From positions 3,402,501 through 3,466,500 of the forward strand of contig NZ_CP061336.1 in assembly GCF_005473905.2 (NCBI RefSeq): DNA of 64,000 nt. Reading direction: 5' to 3'. This document shows positions 1-10,189 of this stretch, piece after piece. This DNA comes from Ruminiclostridium herbifermentans (GTDB lineage Bacteria; Bacillota; Clostridia; Acetivibrionales; DSM-1351). Each line of letters opens with the position of its first letter. Position 1 is the stretch's first letter. The translations under genes were made by a program, and so were the position numbers. Under the pieces are notes generated by a model. The model was not told the origin of the DNA and did no database searches. It worked only from the letters and a program-made list of their open reading frames with translations.

Positions 1-995
1 GGGAATGTTACTGCCAAGCTAGCTTCAGCTAAGCCGTAAACGCAGAATAAAACATTTTTTTTGAGTCCAAAGCTGCTCATTTTATCCAAGAATACACTGC
101 AAAGATGTGCATCTATTGGCTCAGCACCGTTGAAAATTAGTTTAACGCATGATAAATCCCAATTTTTATGTTCTTTAGTTTCTATGTGATCTAAAAGATA
201 TTTATATCCGAAGTTTGGAGATGACAGAATTGTTGCATTGTATTCAGCTACCTTGTCCATCCATAAAGAAGGCCTTCTAATAAACAGAGCAGTTGGCATA
301 ATATACTGATCAATGCAAGCATATATAGGTGCAAGGTGGAAACCTATTAATCCCATGTCATGGGTAAGTGGCATCCAGCTAAATGAAGAATCCTCCTGTG
401 TGCATTTAGTTCCCTCTGCAATAGCATTAATATTAGTAAGTAAATTTTCATGAGAAAGTATAACACCCTTAGGGGTACCTGTTGAACCAGAAGAAAACTG
501 CAAAAAAGCAGTGTGTTCAAGGTCAGCATCGAATATTTCCCCATACGTTTCACTAAGTTCCTGATTATCAAGCAGGATTATACTCTTCTCTATAGCTTCT
601 ATATCCTTTGCAAATTCACTTATGTTCTGCATATGAGTTTTAAATCTGTTATAAGCATTAGCTGTTGAAATCATATGCGGTGAAAGCAATGACTGCCATA
701 CTTTGATAACCTTTAGCCTATGTTCGTCATTGCCTCCCTGTGTCAATGGTACTGGTATAATCCCACCTAAAACACAAGCCCAGAATATATAAATAAAATC
801 CTCATCATCATCTAATTGTAATATCAGTTGGTCTCCCGCTTTTAATCCATTATTTTGAAGCATAGCAAGAAACTTCTGTGCTTTTTCAAAAAGTTCTTTG
901 TAGGTTAGATGGCTTATATCCTGTTCTCCATTTATAAATGTTATTCCCTTTTGTGTGAGTGATGCTCTTTTAAGAATGTCTGCAAGGCTTCTCAT
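1..995 (-). CDS. Acyl-adenylate ligase (FAAL / acyl-CoA synthetase type), truncated by window edge
   Basis: The N-terminal ~331 residues of an ANL-superfamily adenylating enzyme run off the left edge of the window. The ATG at 995 follows a GGAGGA box. The P-loop-like A3 motif FSSGSTGTPKGV is present, followed by WMPLTHDMGLIGFHLAPI and, at the edge, YGLAEASLAVTFP (A5-like). The PLTHDMGLIG stretch resembles fatty-acyl-AMP ligases and acyl-CoA synthetases that load lipids onto carrier proteins of PKS/NRPS lines, rather than acetyl-CoA synthetases. The reaction would be ATP-dependent activation of a carboxylic acid. Whether it ends as a free-standing ligase or continues into carrier or condensation domains cannot be seen. 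The reading frame is open throughout with no internal stop. Confidence 0.85.
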   Translation of the reverse strand, partial: MRSLADILKRASLTQKGITFINGEQDISHLTYKELFEKAQKFLAMLQNNGLKAGDQLILQLDDDEDFIYIFWACVLGGIIPVPLTQGGNDEHRLKVIKVWQSLLSPHMISTANAYNRFKTHMQNISEFAKDIEAIEKSIILLDNQELSETYGEIFDADLEHTAFLQFSSGSTGTPKGVILSHENLLTNINAIAEGTKCTQEDSSFSWMPLTHDMGLIGFHLAPIYACIDQYIMPTALFIRRPSLWMDKVAEYNATILSSPNFGYKYLLDHIETKEHKNWDLSCVKLIFNGAEPIDAHLCSVFLDKMSSFGLKKNVLFCVYGLAEASLAVTF

Positions 996-1369
996 ATATT
1001 TCCTCCATCAAACAGCTAATTTGGACTTGTTGAACGTTAGTAAACATGCAAAAATACAACCTCGCTGTAATAACATTAATGATTACATGTACGGGTTTTA
1101 ATCTTTGCATTTAAAAGGAATATCATAAGTACAACTTAAATAAGCAGCTTGGCTTTTAATCCACTTATTAGTTGTCTTTTACATTTTCCAAATATGTTTC
1201 TCATCGTTAAGTTAGTCCAAATTAAGTATTTTTTATGAAATTTTTATAGAAATGATTTAACTCCTGTAAAATCTATAAAAAGTCTTATATATTGTTAAAT
1301 TGCTGTCCAACACTAATTAGAAATATAAAGACCTAATATATAATGCTTTTGCTAATTTTCAACTATTTA
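996..1369. other. Intergenic region
   Basis: AT-rich spacer between the adenylate ligase and the first CPBP gene, both on the minus strand. It must hold the ligase promoter. I see no convincing gene, repeat or structured RNA. Confidence 0.5.
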
Positions 1370-2203
1370 TTAATTTACTGATATGTCTTGGCTTCTGTCA
1401 ATTGTATTAGTCATTTGAGACTTTTGTTTCCAAAGATAATAGCAACCACTTACTATCATAACAATACTAAATAGGAATACCGGAATCATATAAATATCTC
1501 CGACATCACTTATAACACTCTCGATACCTAGCCTTCTAGAAACAAGCACTCCCAAGGTTGCAACAATATCAATCACATATACTGCAAGTAGTGAGTTTAC
1601 TTGAATATAAACAAAAGTATACAATAGAGCGGCTACAAAACAGAAAGTCATAAGTGGAATATCCATGAATATTACACCGTATAAAAGTGAAGATATCAAT
1701 ACAGATGGTATTAATGGAATTGATTCTTTGAGTTCATTAAAGATTAATCCTCTAAATAAGAACTCTTCAAGAAGTGGTCCGATGATTACTGCCGTTAAAA
1801 TACCGATAATTAAAGAACTGCTTTCATAGTTAAAGGATAGTAAATTATCAAATTGAGGAAAAGCTTTATCTATAAATGATATGTTTATTATAGAAGTATT
1901 AAAAATTAATGCACCTAATCCAATATAAATAGCTATTAAAGTATCCTTAAAGCTTATTTTTTTGAATCTTATATACTCTAAAATACTTTTATTTTTAATT
2001 GGTTTAGTTATTAATATATAAATTAAAATGGAAATTAAATATGTAGCCATTAAAGGTAAATGCGGATTTTCCCCGATTACTTCTCTAAATGATTCAATCT
2101 CCCAAAGGGAAGAATGATAAAATGTAAACTCCATTGATTTCATTACAGCAATATGTATCAGTATGTATAAGATTACTAAGCCAAAAGATTTTAAATACTT
2201 CAT
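1370..2203 (-). CDS. CPBP-family intramembrane protein, degenerate active site (277 aa)
   Basis: Multi-pass membrane protein of the CPBP (CAAX protease and bacteriocin-processing, Abi) family. Motif 1 is intact as EEFLFRG within GPLLEEFLFRGLIFNEL. The usual histidine of motif 2 (FxxxH) is not seen: the equivalent stretch reads LLYGVIFMD. The third-motif region (NSLLAVYVIDIVATL) also has no histidine. It may therefore be a pseudoprotease or a divergent enzyme; members of the family are linked to peptide maturation or self-immunity. The start at 2203 is chosen because GGAGG lies directly upstream; an in-frame ATG at 2227 has no such site. A paralogue lies at 2923-3732 in the same orientation. 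Confidence 0.75.
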   Translation of the reverse strand: MKYLKSFGLVILYILIHIAVMKSMEFTFYHSSLWEIESFREVIGENPHLPLMATYLISILIYILITKPIKNKSILEYIRFKKISFKDTLIAIYIGLGALIFNTSIINISFIDKAFPQFDNLLSFNYESSSLIIGILTAVIIGPLLEEFLFRGLIFNELKESIPLIPSVLISSLLYGVIFMDIPLMTFCFVAALLYTFVYIQVNSLLAVYVIDIVATLGVLVSRRLGIESVISDVGDIYMIPVFLFSIVMIVSGCYYLWKQKSQMTNTIDRSQDISVN

Positions 2204-2922
2204 AACTATTATACCTCCAAAAATCACCTGATATTTTTATATCATATTATATTATGTAGTTGTATTCATACACTGGAATTTAATATGTTTTATTGGGTCC
2301 GAGTTATAAGTGTTATTTATAGCAATATCAGTTCAAAATTAACAATAGTGTGTTGCACTAAACAACTTTAAGTAATTGTTTTAATTACAATTATTTATTC
2401 TCAGTGTTTCAGACACTTTTTAATTCATCAAAAATAATGTAATAGAGTACCTAAGTACTAGATAAATATCTCAACTGTTTTAGACAATAATATTTAATCT
2501 CATTTTTTATATGGTATGGTTTTAACTTAACATGTTATTGATACCTATTTTATGATATTTGCAGGACAAACTGTAATCTTTAATAAACTCAGCATAAATA
2601 TAAGCTTAAAGCAAAATTAGTGCTAGCTTTATGGTATTTTTCTGTGCAAACCTACCTAGATGGTACACTCACAAGATATTTGTTAATTTTAAATTGGTTC
2701 AATATAATAAATTGTACCGCCTACATTCAGCACTTTTGCTTCATTTTCATGTTAAAACCTACTTTTGTATGCTTACGGTAAAATCAACTATTCTTCTACC
2801 TCTAAGTTCTAACAAATATCTTAAGTTAATCATCTACTTATCAGTTGTACTGGCTTATATGTAACAAGCAGTAATAGTTTACCTGCAAACTAAATTAAAA
2901 TAATTTAGCTAACAAAGATAAC
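2204..2922. other. Intergenic region between two CPBP paralogues
   Basis: About 700 bases of AT-rich sequence. Short open frames exist on the plus strand but have no ribosome binding site or recognisable protein. I found no repeat or RNA element. Confidence 0.45.
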
Positions 2923-3732
2923 TTAATTAGTTAACGATTTAGAATCTTGTATGAAATTACTTCTTTGTTTATTGCTGTATAATAAAAATAGAGCAATACC
3001 TATAATAGCGGTACTTAAAATAAGTCCAAGCACTCTAAATCCTTCAAAAAAGTCTCCTGAAACATTTAAAATGAAGTATACACATATGTTATTTGTAGCC
3101 TGAGCGATATAAGGAGCCCAAAGGGTTTTGGTTGTGAAATATACGAGAATAACTACTATGTTTCCTAGTATTCCAAATATCGTTAAAGGTGGGTCGAAAT
3201 TAAAGAATAAAGCACCATATATTATTGCATCTAATAGAATTGCAAATATTAATGGCATTGCTTTTGACAATTCATTAAAAATAAGACCTCTAAACAACAT
3301 TTCTTTAAAGAATGTGCCTATTATAACAAATCCTGCGAAAACCAGCAGGTTACTGTCATAAATATATTCTATTAATTCGCTGAATTTAGAAATTTGCTTT
3401 ATGAAGGTAAGACCTAAAAAATTAACTAGAAATATTCCCATTCCAATACCTGTTAAAGTACTTAAAGCAGCACTACGGATGTTTATGCGTTTAACCTGTG
3501 TAACCTCTAAAATACTCTGCTTTTTTACCAAATAAATTAATACTGCAAATATTGGAATTGCACATACATCATTTAAAACTACAAGCCCTAGTTGATTTTC
3601 GCTAACCCATTCACCAATTATAGCATTATTCTTCAACACATCATACCATAAATAAACTACGGATTTGAAAATCGCAAAGTAAGCAAGTATGTAAAGTAAA
3701 TTCAAACCCAACATCTTACAGAATTTTTTCAT
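2923..3732 (-). CDS. CPBP-family intramembrane protein, degenerate active site (269 aa)
   Basis: Second multi-pass CPBP-like membrane protein, parallel to the gene at 1370-2203. The first motif is altered from EExxxR to KEMLFRG. Motif 2 reads IYGALFFNF without histidine, and the third-motif region reads APYIAQATNN, where most members have a histidine before the asparagines. Catalytic glutamate and histidine residues are thus missing at several positions, which argues against ordinary proteolysis. The ATG at 3732 follows GGAGGAG. The shared KxxxLFRGLIFNEL block and overall layout suggest a duplication with the first gene followed by divergence. Confidence 0.72.
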   Translation of the reverse strand: MKKFCKMLGLNLLYILAYFAIFKSVVYLWYDVLKNNAIIGEWVSENQLGLVVLNDVCAIPIFAVLIYLVKKQSILEVTQVKRINIRSAALSTLTGIGMGIFLVNFLGLTFIKQISKFSELIEYIYDSNLLVFAGFVIIGTFFKEMLFRGLIFNELSKAMPLIFAILLDAIIYGALFFNFDPPLTIFGILGNIVVILVYFTTKTLWAPYIAQATNNICVYFILNVSGDFFEGFRVLGLILSTAIIGIALFLLYSNKQRSNFIQDSKSLTN

Positions 3733-4614
3733 ATCTCCTCCACATATATTTTATTTTTACACAGAAACAACATATTTACCAAATAGCATTAACAAGTTAA
3801 TTATACATACAAGCCCTATAATTGTCAATCAGTGTAATAATATATTTTTGAAATATATTGTATTTTTTCTATTTATTTACTTTTTGAAAATCATGTAACA
3901 ATCCCTAAAAATCACTATTTTCAATAGCATTCAGGATTTTTGTCTCGATATATAACCAAAGCTATTCTAAGTTTAAATATTAATCACCTTCGATTATTGT
4001 TGTTTTTTGGCATCAATTGATTTGAATTTGCAATTTAGAATTGGATTATAAACACAATACATGACATAAACTTCTTACGCCTTAGAATAAAATATGTTAA
4101 AGTCAATTTATATTGTCTCAAGACAACTCCCTTAACTCATTTTTATAGCTGGCAGGATTTAATTTGTTCTCAAATAGTTATTGTAAAATTCTTAAAATTC
4201 TCAAAAATTTCCCAAATGGTTTCCAACAAATGTTTGGAGCGAACTACTTATCCCTTCGACAAAATCACTTTGTAATTACTCTGAATATTTTAATAACTAC
4301 CTTATAAATATAATTATAGTCTTCGACAAATAGCTTTGTAATTACTTTGCTCTGCTTTTAAGCTTAGAAGTGGCTTCCCTTATCAATCCCAAGTATTGTA
4401 ACTTACTTTTTGTAATTCTAATGATTAGTCTAAATAATAGAAATGGATTAGATGAACTTAAAACATATAGATTCCTATATGATAAAAAATGATATTTTAT
4501 CACATAGGCTTTAAATAGCAATTGACTTAATAAAGAGAGATACAATTCATTTTTGACTGAGAATTGAGAATAATTGATGACAGATTTGATTTTTGTAACC
4601 TAATATTTTTACTT
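3733..4614. other. Long intergenic region
   Basis: About 880 bases without a credible gene. A weak imperfect direct repeat containing GACAAA..GCTTTGTAATTACT-like sequence occurs near 4258-4282 and 4323-4347. A 67-codon minus frame at 4342-4545 has no ribosome binding site or recognisable features and is not called. Confidence 0.45.
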
Positions 4615-5571
4615 TCAGTTTTCTATTGAATATTCAAACAAATTTCTATATTGCTCTAAGCTTTTTAGTGGCTCAAGTTCCTTATCATCTTTCATATATT
4701 CTTCAAGTTCCTTGCTCAAACTAACAGCTTTAACTAAATCACAAATTGCCTGTTCAAACTTTTCTTGATGCACATAAAAGCAAGCTCTATTATAAAATAA
4801 AAATGAAGAGTTTGGGCAGTTATTTGTGCCCTTTGATATTATTTCTATAGCTTTCTCATAGTCATTTTGCTCTACATATATAATAGATAAATTTAAATAT
4901 GTATATGGATACTTCTCATTCTGTTCCATTGATTTAACATAATACTCTATTGCTTTATTTGAATATCCAAGTTTATTCATAATAACACCGGCATTAAACA
5001 ATGCCCTGTAATTATCTGGCTCAAGCTTCAAACCTTTTCTTATCGAAGCTAAGGCCTTATCATATTTGCCTAAATCTTCATAAACGGCAGCAAGATTATT
5101 ATATGCCCAAAAGTGGTCTGGCTCTAATTCGATAGCCTTTTCGTAATATTCTGCTGCTGTTTCCTTTTCACCACTTTCATCTAATACATTAGCTAGAAAA
5201 AAATATGCTTCAACATACTCCGGATCTATTTCAATAGCACGTTTATATGAGAAAATAGCATTAGTGTAATCCTTCTTGTCATCATAAATAATTGCCATTC
5301 CATAGTGCGCCCTAGCCTCTAATGGATTTATTTCAACTATCTTTTCATATAACAATAGCGCTTCATCTTTTCTTCCTAATATATCAAGATTTACAGCTAT
5401 ATCTAACAATATCCCTATAAAATCGACATTTAAACTTTTCTTTATATATATATCTAATGCTTTATTATAAATTTTTATTGAAAACTTAGGAATTATATCA
5501 ACTAATAAGCCAGCAATAAAATATAAAACTTTGTAATACTTTAAATATGAAATAGTCATTATATTCTGCAT
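4615..5571 (-). CDS. Tetratricopeptide repeat (TPR) protein (318 aa)
   Basis: About seven to eight consecutive 34-residue TPR units cover residues ~50-300, with classical signatures such as AHYGMAIIYDDKKDYTNAI and AYNNLAAVYEDLGKYDKAL, each ending in a proline at the helix boundary (IDPEY, LEPDH, LEPDN). TPR solenoids act as protein-interaction scaffolds; nothing here shows the partner. There is no clear signal peptide, although the N-terminal 35 residues are moderately hydrophobic. GGAGAAG lies about 12 bases upstream of the ATG at 5571. It is monocistronic by spacing (gaps to both neighbours). Confidence 0.85.
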   Translation of the reverse strand: MQNIMTISYLKYYKVLYFIAGLLVDIIPKFSIKIYNKALDIYIKKSLNVDFIGILLDIAVNLDILGRKDEALLLYEKIVEINPLEARAHYGMAIIYDDKKDYTNAIFSYKRAIEIDPEYVEAYFFLANVLDESGEKETAAEYYEKAIELEPDHFWAYNNLAAVYEDLGKYDKALASIRKGLKLEPDNYRALFNAGVIMNKLGYSNKAIEYYVKSMEQNEKYPYTYLNLSIIYVEQNDYEKAIEIISKGTNNCPNSSFLFYNRACFYVHQEKFEQAICDLVKAVSLSKELEEYMKDDKELEPLKSLEQYRNLFEYSIEN

Positions 5572-5703
5572 AAATATTAATACAACTTCTCCAATACATT
5601 TAATGTCTAACAGTTTACTTTTTTGTTACATAATGCTATAGTATATTTTACTATTGTTTGTAACATATTGTCAATAAACATATTTTTTTCTTATTTGCTA
5701 AAG

Positions 5704-6681
5704 TCAACCAGTATAGTTCATTAATTCATCCAATGCATCAAGAAGCTGCTTCCTTGCCCATTTATCACAATTCTCCCACGGGTATCTTCTGTAAGAGCAT
5801 TCAATAACCATTATCAAGAATAAATAGATGCTATACATTATTGAGCGAACTTTCTCATCTTCTTCTAGGTATGACCTGCCAATAAAGCTATTCATAAAAG
5901 CAGTATCATGTAAAAGAAAACCACATACAGGTTCTAATAAAATATCCCCATAAATAGCCCGTTCAAAGTCAAGGATGCCCGTGATTTCAGGATTTTGGGG
6001 ATTAACAAAAATATTTCCTTTCCACAAATCCTTATGCACTAAGGAGGCTTCCTCAACCTTATCCAAAATGTCACTATACTTCTTAATTAAATTGTAAATG
6101 GTATTATAATCGTAAGGTAATTTCACTCTAATATCTTTAGCATCATCTAATAATTCCTTTATCATAAATAAGAAGGTCTCACTCCATGTGCTAAATTGCT
6201 TTTCCTTTTTTGAAATATCACCAAAAAAATCAGATTTAATACCAGTAATCTGCTTAACGTATTTTCCAAGTTCTGAAGAAATGGAATTTCGTTGCGCCTC
6301 ATTTAGTTCATCATATATATTGTCAAGAGGCGTTCCTTCAATATATTCCATGAAAAAATACTCATTTTCAATAATGTCCCTATCACCATCATAATATAAG
6401 ACCTTTGCAACAGGCACATTTACTGAAGAACTTAATTTCTTCAAAACTTCTATTTCATTTTCCATTATATCTTTTTCGTATCTCATTACTTTTACATGCT
6501 TTGGAGGCGACACTTTTAATACTATTTTGCGACTCCCCTCTATAGTCAAACAATAGGCTGTATTAAAAAAACCTTCTTTTATTTCTTTTATTTTATTTAT
6601 CGCTGTATTCTCTCCGAATGCCTTTTTGACTATACTAACTATATTTTCATTCGAAATATTTGTTTTTGTTATACTGCTCAT
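5704..6681 (-). CDS. APH/choline-kinase-fold phosphotransferase (325 aa)
   Basis: Protein-kinase-like phosphotransferase of the APH family. The Brenner motif is HKDLWKGN (H216, D218, N223) and the metal-binding motif is ILDFE (D238), equivalent to the DFG aspartate. An N-terminal lysine in IVLKVSPP probably binds ATP, and FFMEYIEGTPL is the hinge. These features predict ATP-dependent phosphorylation of a small hydroxylated molecule. The substrate could be an aminoglycoside, a macrolide, a sugar or an amino alcohol, and no residue identifies it. AGGAG lies nine bases before the ATG. Confidence 0.8.
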   Translation of the reverse strand: MSSITKTNISNENIVSIVKKAFGENTAINKIKEIKEGFFNTAYCLTIEGSRKIVLKVSPPKHVKVMRYEKDIMENEIEVLKKLSSSVNVPVAKVLYYDGDRDIIENEYFFMEYIEGTPLDNIYDELNEAQRNSISSELGKYVKQITGIKSDFFGDISKKEKQFSTWSETFLFMIKELLDDAKDIRVKLPYDYNTIYNLIKKYSDILDKVEEASLVHKDLWKGNIFVNPQNPEITGILDFERAIYGDILLEPVCGFLLHDTAFMNSFIGRSYLEEDEKVRSIMYSIYLFLIMVIECSYRRYPWENCDKWARKQLLDALDELMNYTG

Positions 6682-7050
6682 GCGTATTTACTCCTAATCA
6701 AAGAAAGTTAATTTTTTACATTATTAACAGATGTCTATTTTAATAATACTACAATTCATATGTTAATAATACTAATCAATAACAAATTGCATAAATATTT
6801 TGTATAAAAACATACTTTTTTAGGTAAACACCTGAACTAAATTATTTTAAAACAAAAGCAGAAGAATTCAATATCTCTTCACAGCAATAAACTTTCTACT
6901 TTTTGGGCAAATTTCTACTTTTTGGGCAAATATTTTTAATATATACTTTTCCTATTTTATCAAGAGAAATAGTATAATATTTCGTACAAAATAATAGACC
7001 CATGGAGGTACAAATTTCTACCATCTTGAGTCTAATTAAGTTGCAAAGTT
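6682..7050. other. Intergenic region with a 19-bp perfect tandem duplication
   Basis: Contains the promoter side of the APH gene. At 6893-6930 a 19-bp unit ending in TTTTTGGGCAAA occurs twice in perfect tandem. Nothing else recognisable. Confidence 0.5.
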
Positions 7051-7097
7051 AATAGCAATTATTAAGATATCATACATCCTTAATAATAATTGCTATT
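7051..7097 (-). terminator. Hairpin terminator of the ABC transporter operon
   Basis: Inverted repeat with arms AATAGCAATTATTAAG (7051-7066) and its near complement (about 7079-7097), about 40 bases past the stop of the permease gene on the minus strand. The stem is AT-rich and the downstream T run is weak, so this is a probable rather than certain intrinsic terminator. Confidence 0.5.
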
Positions 7098-7137
7098 TTA
7101 CAATAAATACATATATGTGTCAAATAGGAAAAGCACA

Positions 7138-8694
7138 TTAATCCATTATTTCGCTATTCTCAAAAATCCCTCTGCTTAAAAAAGCAAGCAAAGTACTAGT
7201 AAGCAAATTAGTCAGCAATAAGCATGCTGCTGTAACTAACATATTAGGTATATCATTTAATACAAATGAAACTACAACTATTACTACAATAGCAGGAATA
7301 AAGGTAGCTAAAGCAAAACACATTCTCATAAAGGTTACTGCTACAGCATTAGCACTAGGCCCAATCATTCTATATGTTAACACTTCTGCAAATATAAATA
7401 AAACAACAAAACTCGCAAATATCAACAAATAACCTATTAAATTTACAGGTTCTAGTTTATAAACTAAACCAGCTATAGTAATTGAGATTACTCCACTTAT
7501 TAAAGTTTTAGTTAGTCCTGGCAAAATTGATACAATCAGCTTACTGAATGAAGATGCTGGAATTAAAAACACATATGGTTTCTTAAACTCCCTATGCCAG
7601 GAGTCATTTAATGACATAGTTAATGAACTAAATCCAATCATCATCATGACAAAATAAAAATCAAGCCCAAATATTACTCCAAAAGCTAGATAAATAAGTC
7701 CCATATACAATTCCCTGTATCTAGCTCCAAGACTTAATTTATTACTTTCAAGTTTCTGTCTTGAATAAATAGCACCTGCTCCTAAGCTAAACTCCACATT
7801 TGAAGCTTTTTTCTTTAGTTTAGCTACAGATCTGACATCGACATTTCCATTTGCCTTCTTGTCATCTAATAGCTTTTGAAGATTGATTGAGTCTTCTAAA
7901 GTCTTTTCATAAAAATCAGTTTTAGTATTGTATAATGCTATGCACAATATAACATTAACAAAAACTAGCAATGCCACAGCTGGAATAAAACCAAATAAGA
8001 TATTTTCAGTGAGCAAGGAACTTATGGCCCATTTTGCCCAACCAAATAGCGGAAATAGATTATATAAATAATGTGTGAATAGTCTCTGTGAAGTCTGTTT
8101 TAAATCAAAGCTTGTAATAATAAATAAAACCACGAACACAAGCACTAAAACTCCAATTAAGGTCAAAAATATTATCCTTGCATTCTTTTTAAAACCTGGT
8201 TTCTCTATATCTAAAATATAGAAATAGTAATAGGACAGATATATACAGCCAAATAAAAGACTGATAACAAGCAAAACTACTATAAATTTGGGTACTGTAA
8301 GCGCAGCTCCTAATATATACGGAAAGTAAAAGCAAATAAAAAGTGCGGTCAAAACAGAAACAGGAGCTGTTGAAATTAATATGTAGGCTAGTACAGTCCT
8401 CTTCTCAAAGGGTCCTGAAAACAGAAAATTTGCATCTGCCATTGTTAAAATGCCAGTATCTCTTGAAAGAAAAGAATTGTATAAAATAACCCCTATCAAC
8501 AAAATTATGCCTGCCATAATAGTTTCTGAAAATACACCGTCAGCAGCCTGCCGTTTTGCTATAAATGATAAAACAAAAGAAGATCCTAATCCAAATACTG
8601 CAACTACTGTAATAATAGTAGAAACTACACTGGAAAAGGCACGTTTAATTTTATTTATATAGTGTCTTTTGAGCAAATACAATATTGCCTCCAT
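7138..8694 (-). CDS. ABC-2-like exporter permease (518 aa)
   Basis: Large polytopic membrane protein with many hydrophobic segments, arranged in an N-terminal and a C-terminal block around a charged cytoplasmic loop (residues ~265-330). Its ATG overlaps the stop codon of the upstream ATPase as TAATG, which implies translational coupling and a two-gene transporter. It belongs to the loosely defined putative ABC exporter permeases found next to CcmA-like ATPases in Firmicutes. The substrate is not evident. A hairpin follows the gene. Confidence 0.78.
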   Translation of the reverse strand: MEAILYLLKRHYINKIKRAFSSVVSTIITVVAVFGLGSSFVLSFIAKRQAADGVFSETIMAGIILLIGVILYNSFLSRDTGILTMADANFLFSGPFEKRTVLAYILISTAPVSVLTALFICFYFPYILGAALTVPKFIVVLLVISLLFGCIYLSYYYFYILDIEKPGFKKNARIIFLTLIGVLVLVFVVLFIITSFDLKQTSQRLFTHYLYNLFPLFGWAKWAISSLLTENILFGFIPAVALLVFVNVILCIALYNTKTDFYEKTLEDSINLQKLLDDKKANGNVDVRSVAKLKKKASNVEFSLGAGAIYSRQKLESNKLSLGARYRELYMGLIYLAFGVIFGLDFYFVMMMIGFSSLTMSLNDSWHREFKKPYVFLIPASSFSKLIVSILPGLTKTLISGVISITIAGLVYKLEPVNLIGYLLIFASFVVLFIFAEVLTYRMIGPSANAVAVTFMRMCFALATFIPAIVVIVVVSFVLNDIPNMLVTAACLLLTNLLTSTLLAFLSRGIFENSEIMD

Positions 8695-9395
8695 TAAGCT
8701 TCAGCCCCCTCAGTAAGTTCAAAGAACATTTTTTTCAAATCTCCGCCCTCAAGCTGATCTTTTGTGACTTCGCATATAATTTTCCCCTTATTCATGATGT
8801 AGGCTCTGTCCCACACATCGTTAATTGTATCAATAATATGGGTGCTTACAAAAACACTCTTTCCACTAGCTTTAAGTTCCTCAAAAATACTCAGAACTTC
8901 ATTAATAGCCTTTGGATCCAGTCCAACCAAAGGTTCATCAAAAAGTACAGCCTTTGGATCTGTTAACAGCGCTAAAGCAATGCTCAACTTCTGTGTCATT
9001 CCTTTTGATAACTCACGTACATATTTATCCTTTTTATCATAAATTTCAAGTCTTTCGAAAATAACTTTAATTTTGTCTTTCCAATCATTATTTAGCTTGT
9101 ACGCTTTGGCTATAAACTCTGCATGCTCCCAAGGAGTCAACAGTTCATACAAGGCTGGTGTTTCAGGTATGTAACCAAATATCCTTTTTGCATCTATTGT
9201 TTTATTAGGAAATTCGCATATAGTTATCTCACCTTCAAATTTCAATAAACCAGCTATACTCTTAATGGTGGTTGATTTACCAGCACCATTAGGTCCTAAT
9301 AATATTGTAATTTCACCCGGTTTTGCAGTAAGTGATATGTTATCTACTGCCTTAATCTTTTTGTATTCCTTTGTTAAGTTTTTCACTGAAATCAT
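8694..9395 (-). CDS. ABC transporter ATP-binding protein (233 aa)
   Basis: Complete nucleotide-binding domain with Walker A GPNGAGKST (34-42), signature region LSKGMTQKLSIALALL (LSKGM in place of LSGGQ), Walker B VLFDEP and switch histidine in STH. This is the CcmA/ABC-2 type ATPase. The ATG at 9395 follows GGAGGA about 12 bases upstream. It powers the permease encoded immediately downstream; the two genes share one base. Drug, peptide or lipid export are all possible. Confidence 0.92.
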   Translation of the reverse strand: MISVKNLTKEYKKIKAVDNISLTAKPGEITILLGPNGAGKSTTIKSIAGLLKFEGEITICEFPNKTIDAKRIFGYIPETPALYELLTPWEHAEFIAKAYKLNNDWKDKIKVIFERLEIYDKKDKYVRELSKGMTQKLSIALALLTDPKAVLFDEPLVGLDPKAINEVLSIFEELKASGKSVFVSTHIIDTINDVWDRAYIMNKGKIICEVTKDQLEGGDLKKMFFELTEGAEA

Positions 9396-9870
9396 TTTAT
9401 TTTTGTTCCTCCAATTTATTGTTTATTGTGATTAACTCATCCCAATTTAAGTCATGCTAAAGCACAGTCTATATTTCTAGTTGCTCATTTGCATAAACAT
9501 TTATTAATAAACACACCATGAGAGCCATAAACCAAGAAAAACATAAAAATTCACGCTTAAATATTTTATCATATATGGTTTAAATTGTATATTAAGTATG
9601 CTTAAAGCCGTTTTATTTCCAAAACACATATACAACTAAAAAATAAAATTCATTTCTTATTTAAATTGCATTCACCCAAACTTATAAAGGTTTGACTCAA
9701 AAATACCTAGAAATTATAGCTAGTACTTACATGGTGCCATTTCGAATTATGAGTTCATCGATACTTTAAGCTGCCTTCCACATTCACCATCCATAGTACA
9801 TTAGTATTTTATGGTCTGCTGCAAAACAAGAATTATATAATCAACAGTATAGTGTTTATTAATACACCTG
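9396..9870. other. Intergenic region upstream of the ABC operon
   Basis: AT-rich spacer that must carry the ABC operon promoter. No gene or clear motif was recognised before the family A repeat begins near 9871. Confidence 0.45.
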
Positions 9871-10082
9871 TAAAGTATACTCCATGCACGTTCCCCAAAT
9901 TAGCACTGAAATAATTTGGGTGAAGAACAAGTACTTCCGCCAACTATATAACCAAAGCATCTAGTCTTTATTAATACTCCCAGTTACTTACTTCCGCTAT
10001 GTTGGCTATATTATTTGCTCTTCACCTACTATTTTTAGTATCAATTCCTAACCTAGCTTCGCAATTATATGTATTGCTACTG
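9871..10082 (+). repeat. Family A dispersed palindromic element, copy 1
   Basis: One of five related intergenic elements. The core is a long inverted repeat with GGTGAAGAACAAGTACTTCC on the left (from 9919) and TTTGCTCTTCACCTACTA on the right (to ~10030). The outer right arm carries the conserved AGTATCAATT and ATATGTATTGCTACT blocks. The left end GTATACTCCATGCACG corresponds to the GTACTC terminal repeat of the other copies. No open reading frame lies inside. Confidence 0.75.
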
Positions 10083-10189
10083 CGTAACATTTCTTATGAA
10101 AATCCTCAATATCATAAGTTGTTGTTTTGTAAAAGCCTCTATTATCAAATTAAAATAATGTAATCCAGTACAGCAAACAGTTAAATATT

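Noticed and set aside
4342-4545. 67-codon minus frame in the long spacer
   Set aside because: No ribosome binding site, composition like random AT-rich sequence, no recognisable domain.
5704-6681. Aminoglycoside resistance gene
   Set aside because: The kinase fold is clear, but no residue pattern identifies an antibiotic substrate.
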